Below are positions 51,180-62,574 of a stretch of DNA of 64,000 nucleotides, piece by piece (position 1 is the first letter of the stretch; the number at the start of each line of letters is the position of its first letter). Both the position numbers and the translations under genes were made by a program. The notes below the pieces were generated by a model that saw nothing but the letters and a program-made list of their open reading frames with translations, was not told the origin of the DNA and did not search any database. The DNA is from Seminavis robusta (lineage: Eukaryota; Bacillariophyta; Bacillariophyceae; Naviculales; Naviculaceae): positions 62,001-126,000 of the forward strand of contig CAICTM010000001.1 in assembly GCA_903772945.1 (NCBI GenBank). Direction: 5' to 3'.

Positions 51180-53236
51180 GGTGGTGGCAGCACGGTTTTC
51201 GGTGGTGGTGGTGGTGAGAGATAGGATTCTGATCTCTTGATTGTTCCAGATTCAGTGGATTGTTTCAAGACGTCAATCGAGATTTCGGCACCTGAATGCG
51301 GCAGGCAAGAGATACTAGTATGCTTTCAATGAGTCTTCTCCGATACGATACTAACACCTTTGTAGAGGATGATATGGATGGATGGGTACCCGAAGGTCTG
51401 CAAGTAATTTCAATTTGTGATGGGAGGACGAGAGGAGTGGGAAATCAATCCCAGGTTGAGCCCCTACTAATTCTACAGAACACACTCCTCACTCAGAGCA
51501 AAGAAACCAGTGCCGATCGGTTACGTATTCTTCGGAGAGCAAGCCGGCATCAGAGTTAACCAACGTTAAACAAATATCGGATACCCCTCAACCAGTGGTT
51601 TATTGTTGCTGTCCAAAACATGTCGTACCAACACCAGTATCGATTCTTCGATTCGTTTCTTTTGACACCAAGAGCAAACCGATCCGAACGCAAAATCAGC
51701 CAAGGCCGTATCTATGATAGTCGGCTACCAGTACCGGTACCGGTGCCAGCTAGATCTACTAGCTAGCTAGTAGAGTAAAGTAGCGAGGTTTTCTCATGGT
51801 TGAGGAGGCCAGATCCATAGTCGCAACCACTGGTAGGAGCTGCATTTGATAAGGATAGAGCATGATATCATGAGTTGCGGTTGTGCTTTCTGAAGAGCAT
51901 CCGCAATCTTTGGCAACACGAGCAACTTGAGGGTCTATGCATCAATGTTGCCCCGCCAACCTTGGATGCACTTGCTCTGGGGTACTTGATAAATGTAGAT
52001 AGCAGAGAGCACCAGTCGAGTCAAAGAGCAAGGTTCGTACCTTGATCCGGGCACGCCAAACAAGCTGCAAGAAACAAGGTAGCCATCAGCCAAAATTGAA
52101 TGCAACCACAGGCTAGCAAGTGGCACGGTGATGTATCCGTACCAGTACCAGCGGCAGCATGGCATCTAGCGCTACATTCGCAGTACGGTACTGTACCACT
52201 GAGAGCGGAGAAGATACTTAAGGCAATGTGACACCATGAGCGATCCCGAGCATTAGAAAAATACGCTTTCATCAGTAACCCAAAGGTCTGCTTGCTACGG
52301 AGCGAACAGGTTCCTCTGGCTAGCTGATTCGATTCATCCTTCCTCTCGCTATCTGATGAGAATGATGAATGAATCGAATCTGAGACGGCCCAGAACGGGG
52401 CAGTCGTCAAATGATTTGGTGGAACGAAGAACGCATCGTGACCACTTAGTCTTTCTGCATTCGTCTGAGGCAGACGGCCTAAAATGGGGCGCTTTAATTT
52501 GGTTGAACCAACACATCCTCATCGTGACCACGTTGTCTTTCTGCATTCGTTGCGAGCTGTAGGCCAAGAGCGCGATGGGTATACTCCTCAGCTTGTGGAA
52601 TGTTAGCGAGACGAGGTTGAGATATTTGATGTTTTTCAGCTGGAGTGGAAACTGCTTTTCTAGTGCTAGCCCTGAGCACGCAGCTCCATCCAGCACAGAA
52701 GCTACATGCAAGTTCATGTCATCGAGTGGCTGGCGTGAGGTCGTGGTCATACGGTAGGAACTAAAATGGGGAACTTTTTCATGCCATGAATGAGGAATGC
52801 ATTCAACAATTGCCAACGATGGCTACCATACCCCCAGCTAGTTGCAGTTCTATTCTTTGGTTTGGCTGCTTTCACTGCGTCATCCTCAATACCACCTACT
52901 ACGATACCGGAGTGTGCCTCATCACTTCATCTCTGACGATGCGCACATCTAGCTATGGCGCCGCAGAAACAGGAAATTGTGTCCTCAAAAGTATGCTATG
53001 CAGAACGTAGAATACTAGTGTCATTACCATGGAGAGTGATTATTTCCTACAGTATTGTTACTTTCACTGACATGGTAAGCATTCATGGACAACTGTATAG
53101 AATGCGTCAGGGGACAGCCTCCTTCACCTCTCACTCGAAAGGAGCTCCTTACTAGATCTTCCATCGTTCCATCACCACAAATGATCACAGCTGGGGATCA
53201 GGCGACCAGGCCAAATATCCGAGGGACGCCCTTTTT
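51180..53236. other. Gene-poor spacer, 2.1 kb
   Basis: Upstream flank of the DUF6824 gene and downstream flank of the small minus ORF. Frames of 60-155 codons on the minus strand around 51935-52816 show no domain and overlap a duplicated block (CATCGTGACCAC...TTTCTGCATTCGT at 52434 and 52520, step 86 bp). GTACCGGTACCGGTG near 51731 and an 18-bp CTAG palindrome at 51756-51773. Confidence 0.4.
51756..51773. repeat. 18-bp perfect palindrome CTACTAGCTAGCTAGTAG
   Basis: Fully self-complementary; 25 bp downstream of a TACCGGTACCGGT run. Confidence 0.75.
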
Positions 53237-53506
53237 CTAAGATATCAAAGGTTCATGTTCTTCGTTGACACGATGTTTTCGTTTGGCCACAAAGGCTTGT
53301 TGCAACTTCCTCGTCAAAAACTTGTGGGGTAGTTTCTTCAGGGGCTTGAGGTTCTCACTGCCAGGAGACTTAGAGGATGGGGCAGGGTCCCAATAGAACT
53401 GGATATCGGTCTTGATAGGAACCAGACCATCCAGGGAGGAGAGATCTCCAGCACTCGAATTCGAGCTGGAACCCTCCTCCATTCGACGATCCAGCAGGTC
53501 GTCCAT
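53237..53506 (-). CDS. Small basic/acidic protein, hypothetical
   Basis: 89 residues from the ATG at 53506 (MDDLLDRRMEEGSS). The sequence has a Ser-rich, acidic N-terminal part (SSSNSSAGDLSSLDGL), a middle VPIKTDIQFYWDP, and a basic C-terminal part (LKPLKKLPHKFLTRKL, AFVAKRKHRVNEEH). The frame is open further upstream to an ATG at 53656, but that part is poor in protein-like features. No family recognised. The mixed amphipathic composition and clean stop make a small gene plausible, not certain. Confidence 0.4.
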   Translation of the reverse strand: MDDLLDRRMEEGSSSNSSAGDLSSLDGLVPIKTDIQFYWDPAPSSKSPGSENLKPLKKLPHKFLTRKLQQAFVAKRKHRVNEEHEPLIS

Positions 53507-54269
53507 GGTTGTTGTTCTTGTGATGCCTCCAAGCTTCCAAGTTCCGATGATGATGGATGGATGATGGTGTCGCTTGGGTTTTGGTGTTTTGGTTTTGGTG
53601 GGAAACCGCTTGGTCCTGAGCGACTTAACGGCAACATCTGGTGTCTCTCTGTGCATAATTCTTCCCCACGGCCATCCATGCTGCAAAATATTGGTTGGAC
53701 TTCCACGCTTCCACGGACAGGCATACGAGCCCATGTACTGTACGTGTACATGTACCAGGCCTTTTAAAATACCGCAATGTTGGAGGATCAGAAGCTTTGC
53801 ACTTTGCAGGACGAGTGACAGTCGAGTCTTCGTCTTTCGATCCTTCTCTGCCCTCCTTCCTTTCCCTCTTCCATAATTCCCTTGGTCTGCTCACTTGCCT
53901 GTCTGGCCTGCATCCTTGCCCCTTGCACTCATGCTCTCTCTGAAGCCCATTCCCCCCATAGTTCCGTCTAACCCATACTAGTACTAGAAACCTCTCCGTT
54001 ATACTTTAACAGGACGACGATGGGAAAACAGCAATCTTGGTCTTCTATTCAAAAAGCTCATAAAAGTAAGCTGTCTATTCTGTAGTATCTTATCACGTGT
54101 TACATTAATCTTTTGTTTACAACCAGATACGCCAAGGCGGAGCCAGCTCCACGCGCCTAAGAGTATAGGCGCAGTGCTGCAGTGCTGCTCTCCATAGCCG
54201 GATCTGATACAGTTTGTTCGCTCGCCCAGCACAACCCCAGGCACACGGCCCTGCAACTCAGCCCATCTC
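53507..54269. other. Spacer
   Basis: Promoter side of the small minus ORF and 3' flank of the TPR gene. GTACGTGTACATGTACC near 53740-53756. Nothing else recognised. Confidence 0.4.
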
Positions 54270-55625
54270 TCACTTCAGTGCCAGCATTCTCGGATCATCT
54301 TGCGACAAACCGGCTTCTTGGTAGACCATCAATGCTTCTTTGTAGAACCGCAAGGCTTGGCCCTCTTGTTCCATTTGCCGATGCATGTCACCCATGAGCT
54401 GCAGCGTCTCCCCCACATCCTGAGCAGCTCGGGTTAGCAGGGACTGGCCTTTTTGGTTCCGACACCGAATGAGCTCTGACTGCTGCAAGTGCATCACCTT
54501 GGCATACTTGCTCAACGCAACGTTCCAGTTTTTCGTGGCGTGATGGACGGCTGCAATGTTCAGCAGAGAGGTCACAACAGCACTTTCGTTGTCCCCGGCG
54601 GCAGACTTGATGCGGCGGGCTTCCTCGTGGCATTGCAAGGCCGTTGAGTACTCCTCTTTGAAGTAATGGACCTTGCCAATGGCGTCCAGCGTACGACCCA
54701 CTTGAATGTCCATTGCAGGCAGAAGACTTGCTTGAATCTTTTGACACTTCTTGAGACATGACAGTGCCTCGCCGTACTGTTTTCGGAGAGTGTTGCACAA
54801 GCCCATCTGATACAACGTGGAAGCCACAGCCAAACTCTCATCCGGATTGCCCCCTTCGGTGATTTCAAACAGTTCGTAGGCTTCCAACGCCTTCTCGAGA
54901 AAGCTGATTGCCTTGTCGGGTCTTCCACTGGCCCAGAGTGCTGTTCCCATGTTGGAGTAGGCGCATCCCAGTTCTGGTTCTCCTCCCTTGTAGCAAGCGA
55001 CCGCACGCTTGTAGGCTTCCAGGGCATTTGAGTACTGACACGAACGGAACAAGTAGTTGCCAATCCGATTCCATGCCGACCCGACTTTTGGGTGCGTTTC
55101 GCCATACTTGACTCGTCGCATGCCAAGGCTCGCGGCAAGCGCCTTGAAAGATTCTCGGTTGGACGTGGGTGTTGCCGCTGCGTACGCTGTCACCGACGAC
55201 GAGGAGTACGACCGTGCTCTCGTTTGCGTTTCCATCGCGGGGGCTTGACGGATCTTTGGCAGGCTGCTTGCCGAGCGTTCCATTGGGTGCGACTGTTCCG
55301 TTCGATTCTGGTTTGTTTGTCGGATGTTCACCGGAAAGGAACCGGTCGATGAAGTCCGAGGCCGCCATGGTTTGCTTCGAGGCGATGGTACTGGCTTAGG
55401 AGGAGGAATCGACTTCGTTGCAACAGAACTAATATCGGAAGACTTACTTGCGTCAGAGTTGAATGACTCCTGTTCTATTAGCTTAGGGTACTTGTTGAGG
55501 CTCTTCAGAGGCACTCTACCGGTAGAAGCATCCGACGGCTTTATCAAAGTTGGTGCCATCTTCGCGGGTTGTTTCAGCCCAGAAGCAGCAGATAGGTCGA
55601 TGTTGTTCTGGTGGCAAAGGAACAT
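54270..55625 (-). CDS. TPR-repeat protein, kinesin-light-chain-like
   Basis: 451 residues from ATG 55625; a second in-frame ATG 22 codons later is also possible. The first 160 residues are disordered (SIPPPKPVPSPRSKPW, RSYSSSSVTAYAAATP). From about 165 to 445 tandem TPR units of the 34-42 residue KLC type appear: HPKVGSAWNRIGNYLFRSCQYSNALEAYKRA, GCAYSNMGTALWASGRPDKAISFLEKALEAYE, ASTLYQMGLCNTLRKQYGEALSCLKKC, RTLDAIGKVHYFKEEYSTALQCHEEA, SLLNIAAVHHATKNWNVALSKYAKV and GETLQLMGDMHRQMEQEGQALRFYKEAL (each quoted in parts of the unit). Such arrays bind peptides or partner proteins. Many diatom genes of this type exist and partners are unknown. Intronless. Confidence 0.85.
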   Translation of the reverse strand: MFLCHQNNIDLSAASGLKQPAKMAPTLIKPSDASTGRVPLKSLNKYPKLIEQESFNSDASKSSDISSVATKSIPPPKPVPSPRSKPWRPRTSSTGSFPVNIRQTNQNRTEQSHPMERSASSLPKIRQAPAMETQTRARSYSSSSVTAYAAATPTSNRESFKALAASLGMRRVKYGETHPKVGSAWNRIGNYLFRSCQYSNALEAYKRAVACYKGGEPELGCAYSNMGTALWASGRPDKAISFLEKALEAYELFEITEGGNPDESLAVASTLYQMGLCNTLRKQYGEALSCLKKCQKIQASLLPAMDIQVGRTLDAIGKVHYFKEEYSTALQCHEEARRIKSAAGDNESAVVTSLLNIAAVHHATKNWNVALSKYAKVMHLQQSELIRCRNQKGQSLLTRAAQDVGETLQLMGDMHRQMEQEGQALRFYKEALMVYQEAGLSQDDPRMLALK

Positions 55626-57278
55626 TTTTCAAGTGAATAGAATATTGTGTGGTGGTGGGGCTCTTACTTGGGTTTTGCAGAGAAAGAGGGCAGGTTGGAT
55701 TTCTTTGTTTCTCTCGGAACAGTTTGTCTTGTGTTTGTTGAGACAGAAATTGTGAGCGTAGATTATTTGTCAAGGAGAAAGATATTTAATATTGGCAGCA
55801 GTTTGCCGTCAGTACCGCATTGAATCTTGGATGCGCCACTGCGTTGGCTCTCACATTATCGCTTTCATGGACGTTTGAGAACGTTCCCTCCCTCCCCTTC
55901 TTCTGATCAATGAAGATGGACACGCCGTATCTCGTCAGAAGACCTACCATACCTTTGTTGGCTACAAACTTGGAGTTGCTTTCCGACTGGAGGCTTTCAT
56001 GTTCCCCACGGCCATGGAGTGGTGTGCATTTATGTTACCCACCCAAGGCTGATGGATTGTGGAGGATTCGAAAATTCTCGACCTTCCCAGAACGTTCTTT
56101 GATCCTCGGACACAGCCCTAACCTTTTGTGCTAACTAAGGTCTGCACTAAAGGTCTCGACTAAACGGGATTTACAACCTCCGCCTGCGGATGCATTAGAC
56201 GAAGAGTGGCCGCGGCGAAGGATGTCGTCGTAAGCAGTGGCTGCAGTGGGGTGCATAGCTATCTTCTACAATTGCGGTACGGTTTAGGAGGCAGTTCGCG
56301 ATAATAAACTAAATAAAGATCTCAACGTAGGCCACTGGCTGGCTGGTTTCAAGTTTCAAGTGCCACCTCAGACAAAGAGTAGACTGTTTTGGATGCTCTA
56401 CTACGAGCTAGCTAGATGTGAGAGTACGAGGAATGATTCAATCGTTTGGCGGACAAGATACAGAGCCAGGGTGCGTGTTTTCCCACATCTTTTGCTTCGG
56501 TGACTTCTTGGGTTCTGTGATACAGTAGCGAGGCGCCATCACAGCTGCTACTCCAGCTGCTTGAACAGACAAAACAGACTCGTGGAGAGTGGAGACGTGG
56601 CGCGAAGACCCCCCAACCCGGAACTTCCTCCAGAGCCCGACTAATGCAACTTCACTCAACTCCCACGAGGAGATGTCAGTCAAGTCATTCTTTTGACGTC
56701 ACTCTTTCTCCACGAAACCACTGGAAGACATCTGACTTTAACTCTATATTTACCACAACTACCGTAACTATATATTTACCGCAACTACCGCATTTTATCT
56801 TCTTTGTAGATAACGGAATGTTTCAAACGGCAGTATGGCTATTTATTGGGAGTTGAACGGCAGGGTGTGTGAGGATGTGTAGATCGAGCACCGACCATTG
56901 GCGACTCTCGGTTTCACAGCGCACCTATCCAGATGGTGCTGGGGCCAAATTCAGCCGAACGCTTGACATGGTCGAAGTCGCAGAACCCGGATCGCCAGTA
57001 CTCAGATTGAGTATACTATGGAATGCAGGACCGACGTACAGACGATACCTTTCACGAACTCGCCCACTTGCTATCTTTTATTAAACCTTCATACCCGAAG
57101 ATAACAAATCACTTAAACAAATCAGTTGGCGAAGTGCCTCGCCGTTGCCACAGATTCCACATCTCGACAGCCCTTCACCACTCGATATCCACTTTCCTGT
57201 TGTTGACTTGGAATAACACCTGTCGCCTTTGTTGAAGAGAAACCATAGTCTTTAGAACACGTACACACTAGAAGCACA
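55626..57278. other. Spacer, divergent promoters
   Basis: 1.65 kb between the TPR gene (-) and the Cys-rich membrane protein (+). Direct repeat TATATTTACC(A/G)CAACTACCG at about 56747 and 56769. No supported gene. Confidence 0.4.
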
Positions 57279-58424
57279 ATGAAGTTCGCTATTACCATTC
57301 TTCTTTCGGCACTCGCTGCTGTCAGCGCTCGATCAGAAATCAAGGTTGGAGACACCTTGAAGGCCAACTCCAAAATTGGCCAGAAACTCATCAGCAAGGC
57401 TCGTCGTTTGGAAAACGCAGATGAAGATGTCGAGGCCATGCAATGGATCGCCGATTACTCCCTCAAGTTCCAGGGATGTCATCACCTTGTCCAGTGGAAC
57501 GAAGAGGCTGACGATGAACAAGACGTCCGTCTCTTCAAGAAGCGCTTGGTGCGATTCCGTCTTTGCCCCTCCGACACTTGCTCCGCATCGGATGCCGGTG
57601 GTTGCGACGAAGGATACGGAGACTACATTGTTGACATGCAATCCTACCTGCAATCCTACTACGAGTCCAAGCGTCAAGTGGCCGAGGAGACTTGCGGAGA
57701 CTACGCCGAGAACTACTGTAATTGTGAAGGAAATGGTGATGACAACTTCAACGAGAACCAATGCTTCTACGAATGTATTGTCGATGCTGGCATGACCGAC
57801 TGTGTGCAGTACATGGAAGACAACATCCACGCAGAGGACTTTGAAATTGACCAGTACATGGAGTGTGCCCAGTTCGAATACGATAATGGAAACCGTAAGT
57901 TGGAGGAAGCCGCTTTCTTTGTTGGACCTTACTGCTCCGAACAAGGAGGATCCATCAACCTTGGTATGTTCTCCGACGATACTTGCTCCACACCCATTGA
58001 GGACGAGACCTACGGTGCCTACACCTTCCAGCAAATGACCGGATTCTCCCTGCCTTACGCCGAGAAGTCCATTGTCGGATCTGAGTGCAGCTCTTGTTTG
58101 ATGGTCGATGAAAACGAAGACGGCAACGACAATGGTGATGACCAAGAAGTTGAACTCACAGAAGTCTGCGAAATGGCCTACATGAATGCCGGAAAGTGCG
58201 AAGTCAACGTCCAAAACTCACAGTACCCCAATGACAATGCCTGCAACTACATTGAAGGAATCAAGGTCGTCCGTGAAGACGGTATGGTCTTTTACCAAAA
58301 GGCACATGCCAACGCAGTAACGACTGCTTTCATTGTCATCTTTGCCATGGCTTTCTTCGCCATGGGCTTTTACGTGTGGTACTTGCGCACACGATTGAAC
58401 GTCAAGCCCGATGCTCTTCTGTAA
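57279..58424 (+). CDS. Cys-rich type I membrane protein, stramenopile family of unknown function
   Basis: 381 residues from ATG 57279. Signal peptide MKFAITILLSALAAVSA. The lumenal part is acidic and has about 20 cysteines in pairs: FQGCHHLVQ, FRLCPSDTC, GGCDEGYGDY, ETCGDYAENYCNC, QCFYECIV, ECSSCLM. One membrane span lies near the C-terminus (about 346-369, AVTTAFIVIFAMAFFAMGFYVWYL), leaving a 12-residue basic tail. An RRL tripeptide at 42-44 is of the RXL type cleaved in some diatom silica-associated proteins. The block WIADYSLKFQGCH...VQWN...KRLVRFRLCPS is one I associate with a widespread heterokont family of unknown function. Codon use is very biased and clean (few rare codons), suggesting high expression; this is an impression, not a calculation. 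Confidence 0.85.
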   Translation: MKFAITILLSALAAVSARSEIKVGDTLKANSKIGQKLISKARRLENADEDVEAMQWIADYSLKFQGCHHLVQWNEEADDEQDVRLFKKRLVRFRLCPSDTCSASDAGGCDEGYGDYIVDMQSYLQSYYESKRQVAEETCGDYAENYCNCEGNGDDNFNENQCFYECIVDAGMTDCVQYMEDNIHAEDFEIDQYMECAQFEYDNGNRKLEEAAFFVGPYCSEQGGSINLGMFSDDTCSTPIEDETYGAYTFQQMTGFSLPYAEKSIVGSECSSCLMVDENEDGNDNGDDQEVELTEVCEMAYMNAGKCEVNVQNSQYPNDNACNYIEGIKVVREDGMVFYQKAHANAVTTAFIVIFAMAFFAMGFYVWYLRTRLNVKPDALL

Positions 58425-60169
58425 GCTTCCTCCAGACAAATAGATTGGGGACTGTGGCGACCAAGAAGTATGGCGGCGGATGACGGGATGGACGTGAAGT
58501 GACGAACGGATGGTGAAATTTGGATGGACTACGAGGTGGAAATGATCGGAATGGAAATGTGTAATTTTGCGTTTATGTATTTGAATTGTGAGCAGCGTAC
58601 CGACAGTTGAAGGCAGGCCGAAACGAGAGCTTGGCTCGTCTTGATGACTTGTCTTGAACTCGGTGCAAAAGCAAATGAACCCCTTCACAGGACGCACGCT
58701 AGAGTGTTGTTGCCAAGTGTCACAAGAAAAGAGAAGCGATTGGAAGGTGTGGGGGCTATCAATTTATACGCAAGTAGTATGGGGATGGAACCGTAGCCTT
58801 GTAGCTATACCTCCTCTAATTGAGAGCACTAGTAACAACCAATGGATACTATACATTTTCTGCCCATTCTCGTCATCTTTCATTCTCGTGCGTCTTAGCC
58901 AGCTAGAGAGACCTTGGCACAACAAAACCAACCTTCGGGAAGCTCATTTCATCGGTGGCTGGATGGACCTGCAGTACGATACCAATCACCATGCTGCGCA
59001 GTGCAACGCACATTTTGGCGAATAAGGCGAGAAACCAACGCCAATCAACCCTCTAGGTGCAGCCAATCACTTGAGGGCCGGCGAGGGTATTATGTCATTT
59101 TGGGCGAGCTATGGTGCTCCTTTGTTTGCGTTGAAGACCTCTAGCTAGAGTTCCACTGGTCGTTGTCGCCAGAACATGTTTGTCTTCCATGTCAGTGCAT
59201 CCATGCCAGAGCGAGAGACACTGGCTGAATGCTGTCAGTGCGCCCGGAGGCTCCACCGTAGGCTCGTTATCTAGCTAAACCACCAACTGGGCAGGGTATC
59301 GGTGAAATAGCTAGCCTACAAGCTATCAGTATGACATGCAAGCCAATAGCAGGCACACAACCCTCTGCATCACACGGAGAATAAAGCTCCGCGTCCCGCC
59401 AAAAGGGAAGTGGCTTCCCGCCTCGGCATGTCACACGGGCAGCTGTGAATACCGGATTCTTGTCACGCTGTGATCTTCACTGGATCAGCCCTCTGGTCTC
59501 CAGTCGCCCCCCGCCCAAAGGAACTTGAATTAGACTATGGGGCTCTCAAGGGCTTCCGACAAGTAGCTACTAGCTAGTATCCAGGTGTTCCAAGGAAAGC
59601 AAAGAGGCTGAAATACTTTGGGTCAGGCAGGTTGCCTGCAAAGCTTTGTACTACGAAAACTGCTCCGAGTTGTCGTACTACTGTGTACCTTTCCGGCGGC
59701 AAGCTATGTCGGAACCTCTGTGCATTTGCAGCACTCTTGGTGGATTGTTCTAGGAGGTAACTAAGGTAACCGACACTTGGGTTGCTACGGTACCGGTAGC
59801 TCACTATGACCCTGGCTAGCTAATGGATCTTCGTCGAAAGTACCGGTACCCCCAAACATACTGGTAGGTCAACTATGCCGTGGGACACAAGTTTTGGTCA
59901 AGGCAAGCTTCCACCCTCGGCGAGCTTTCTCTCGAACATGGCAGAGATTGGCCGAGGTCACTTGTTTTGTTGGTCCATCAGCAGCCATGTGTATCCGGAA
60001 TCCGGAACGGCATTCCAAATTTACAGCTCGGCCGTTCCTACGACTCAGTCGTGGTAGCGCTCCGGGGTGGGGCTGTGTCATTGCTTTTGGTTCCACTTAT
60101 CCGTACCTGCTCACAACTCATTAGGAAAACTGAACCTACCTCTGTCAAAGGTACCTGAAGAAAAATACA
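58425..60169. other. Gene-poor spacer, 1.7 kb
   Basis: Frames of 60-120 codons without domains. CTAGCTAG-type and TACCGGTACC motifs near 59137, 59570, 59790 and 59840. The end is 5' flank of the GH16 gene. Confidence 0.4.
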
Positions 60170-61870
60170 ATGTCTATATCCATTACGAACAAGAAAGTTG
60201 CTGCTGCTGGCTTTTGTCTCATGCTGGCAGTGCTATCACACCCGGTTACCGCCGAAGAAAGAGCGCTTCTCTGGAGCGAAGAGTTCAACATCGGGAGCCA
60301 GCCAAGATCTGAGACTTGGTCCTACGATGTGGGAAATGGGGGCTGGGGCAATGGGGAGCTACAGACGTACACAGATTCACCGGCGAATGTCCGTGTAGAA
60401 AATGGTTTCCTCAAGATCATTGCACAAAAAGATGAGTACACCAATCCTCCAACTTTCACATCTGCTCGAATCAAGACTGAAGGCAAGATGAGCTTCAAAT
60501 ATGGGACAATGGAGGCTCGGGTGAAGAGCCCTGACGTCGATGCTGGGCTCTGGCCCGCCTTCTGGACCTTAGGGGCTAATGTTGATCAAGTAGGCTGGCC
60601 AAAAGCTGGTGAGGTGGACATCATGGAACTGGGTCAAGGCATTGCCAATGCTGCTGGCCTTGGAAACAAGCGTGTGGTGAGCGCAGCTCACTGGGACTAC
60701 CAAGGCAACTATGCTACATACGCCAACTACTATGACTCGCCCACGAATCTATCAGAAGCCTTTCATGTCTATCGTTTGGAGTGGACACCAGAGAGGATGA
60801 CAACTTTCGTTGACGACGCCAAGATTTGGGAAATGATCATTGACGAAAGCGCATGCGCTGATTGCGAAGAGCTACATCACCCGCATTTCATCTTATTCAA
60901 CATGGCTGTTGGCGGTGGGTTCACATCAGGTAGCTCCTCCTCCTCCTCGTCAGGAGGGAGCAGCTGCGCTGGCTCCAGCAGCTCTAGCTCTGGCAGCCAC
61001 GGTGGCTGTGGCAGTGATCCTGATGACATTACCGCCCCCTTCCCTGGTGAGATGGTTGTGGACTGGGTTCGCCTCTATGACAATGGGTTCACCGAAGTAG
61101 ACATCCTGCCGACTCCTCAGCCTACCCCGATCCTTTCCCCCGCGCCAACGTCACCAGCCCCAACGAAAGCCCCGATTTCAAATCCACCAACCAAAGGTCC
61201 GGTCTCAAATCCACCAACCAAAGCCCCGGTTTCAAATGCCCCGGCCTCAAATCCACTAACGAAGGCGCCCGCGACAACAGTATTCACGTCGGCTCCAACG
61301 AAATCACCAACCACAATGATGCCAACTTCTGCACCGACACTCAGTGACAGACTGCTAAATACGCCCTATCCTACCACGACTTCGCCTCGAGTCCCTCCAA
61401 CACTCTCACCCCCAACAAGCTTCGATGAAGGAGACGATGACGATGATGATTCATACATTGATTCCATCGACTGTGTTTCACGTAGTGGGTCTCGCAGCAG
61501 TGGCAAGGGAAAGGGCGGTAAGGGCAAAGGTGGCAAAGCTGGGGGGTCGAGCCGAAGGAGTAGCAGTGGTGGCAAAGCTGGGGCGTCAAGGCGAGTGAGT
61601 AGCAGAAGTGGAAAGTCTGGTAAGGGAGGCAAACGAGTCCGACGCCTTTCCAATTCAAATGGGAAAGGACGAAGCAAAGGCAACAGCGGCAGCGCAAGAA
61701 GTGGGTGTCACTCACCGGGTAATTCCCGCGTTGGAGCGAGCCAACAACCGAAAACAACCTACGTGGCGTCCCACGCTGCGATTGCAAGTGCTGCAGCAAC
61801 GCCTTTCTCCTTTTCTGTGGTGGCATCCCTTGGTATTGGTGTTTTGCTTGGGTGCGCTTTCGTCCTGTAA
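60170..61870 (+). CDS. GH16 beta-glucanase with Ser/Lys/Gly-rich tail, probable GPI anchor
   Basis: 566 residues from ATG 60170. Order: signal peptide (about 1-28); GH16 domain (about 33-305) with WPKAGEVDIMELG, the ExDxxE active site (nucleophile Glu148, Asp150, acid/base Glu153); WPAFWTLG and VVDWVRLYDNG at the ends; a Ser-rich insert (about 252-284) between AVGGGF and FPGEMVVDW; a Pro/Thr linker with repeated TKAPxSNPP units (about 312-412); an acidic run DEGDDDDDDS (about 419-428); a basic zone of GKGKGGK, SSRRSSSGGK and SRSGKSGKGGKR (about 437-520) including RRLS; and a hydrophobic end (about 545-566) fitting a GPI signal. The domain group contains laminarinases, which cut beta-1,3-glucans such as chrysolaminarin or girdle callose. 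The tail resembles silaffin composition and could hold the enzyme on silica; that is inference. Confidence 0.9.
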   Translation: MSISITNKKVAAAGFCLMLAVLSHPVTAEERALLWSEEFNIGSQPRSETWSYDVGNGGWGNGELQTYTDSPANVRVENGFLKIIAQKDEYTNPPTFTSARIKTEGKMSFKYGTMEARVKSPDVDAGLWPAFWTLGANVDQVGWPKAGEVDIMELGQGIANAAGLGNKRVVSAAHWDYQGNYATYANYYDSPTNLSEAFHVYRLEWTPERMTTFVDDAKIWEMIIDESACADCEELHHPHFILFNMAVGGGFTSGSSSSSSSGGSSCAGSSSSSSGSHGGCGSDPDDITAPFPGEMVVDWVRLYDNGFTEVDILPTPQPTPILSPAPTSPAPTKAPISNPPTKGPVSNPPTKAPVSNAPASNPLTKAPATTVFTSAPTKSPTTMMPTSAPTLSDRLLNTPYPTTTSPRVPPTLSPPTSFDEGDDDDDDSYIDSIDCVSRSGSRSSGKGKGGKGKGGKAGGSSRRSSSGGKAGASRRVSSRSGKSGKGGKRVRRLSNSNGKGRSKGNSGSARSGCHSPGNSRVGASQQPKTTYVASHAAIASAAATPFSFSVVASLGIGVLLGCAFVL

Positions 61871-62574
61871 TCAAGGTGGAACTCCTCCTACTCCTGCCTC
61901 GATTGTGTTTGTTATTTGTACTTGCCGAGTGAATTGGCCAGTACTACCTGTAAACGCAAGAGCGATGTGCTTGTCTCTGGAGATTTTTTGTGGATTTGAA
62001 AGTGCTGCATGTATAGATAGTGCTATAAGAGCTAGTAGACTGCCCCCCTCATCATAGACGTACGGTTCTTGGATGCGTTCAGGAAGAGTGAGCGACGCTG
62101 CACGAAGCTTCCTTCATTTTATCAGCACGGCAACCTCCTTGCAATGGTAGGAAGACCAAAGTGTCGCCATTGGTGACGGTGTTCACGGCTTCAGCTGCTC
62201 TGGTTCTCCAGTTCAACGTCCAGTCTCTCGAACTCGTCGGCACAACTGCTGTCATAGCAATGGGTACAGCACGCAGTCATCCAGCGCTCTCAACGAAGTC
62301 ATCGGCCTGCCCACGACTTTTGAGAAAGATATCCTCTTCCCCTTCTCCCTCTTTTGAGAAAGATAATATCCTCTGCCTCCTGACACCTTACACACTGCGT
62401 GTCAGCTTTGAGACGTGGATATTCTCTTCCAGATGGCATGCACTAATCCGGCTTCAAGCATGCAGCATTTCTGTTCTTCGGGGTTCTCTTTTGTTGATCC
62501 AGGCTGCTTGGTGTCAAGAGAAAAGCGAAGAATAAGCCGTTCTTCGTTCTCTCATTAGCGGACCAACCTTCCTG
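61871..62574. other. Spacer
   Basis: 3' flank of GH16 and promoter of the next gene. A short direct repeat TTTTGAGAAAGATA(...)ATCCTCT lies at about 62317-62375. No gene supported. Confidence 0.4.

Noticed and set aside
51935-52816. Minus-strand frames of 76-155 codons as a possible two-exon gene
   Set aside because: Overlap a duplicated block, no shared frame with good splice sites and no recognisable domain.
57333-58214. 293-codon minus-strand frame with hydrophobic runs
   Set aside because: Antisense to the Cys-rich protein; hydrophobicity is the complement of its acidic codons.
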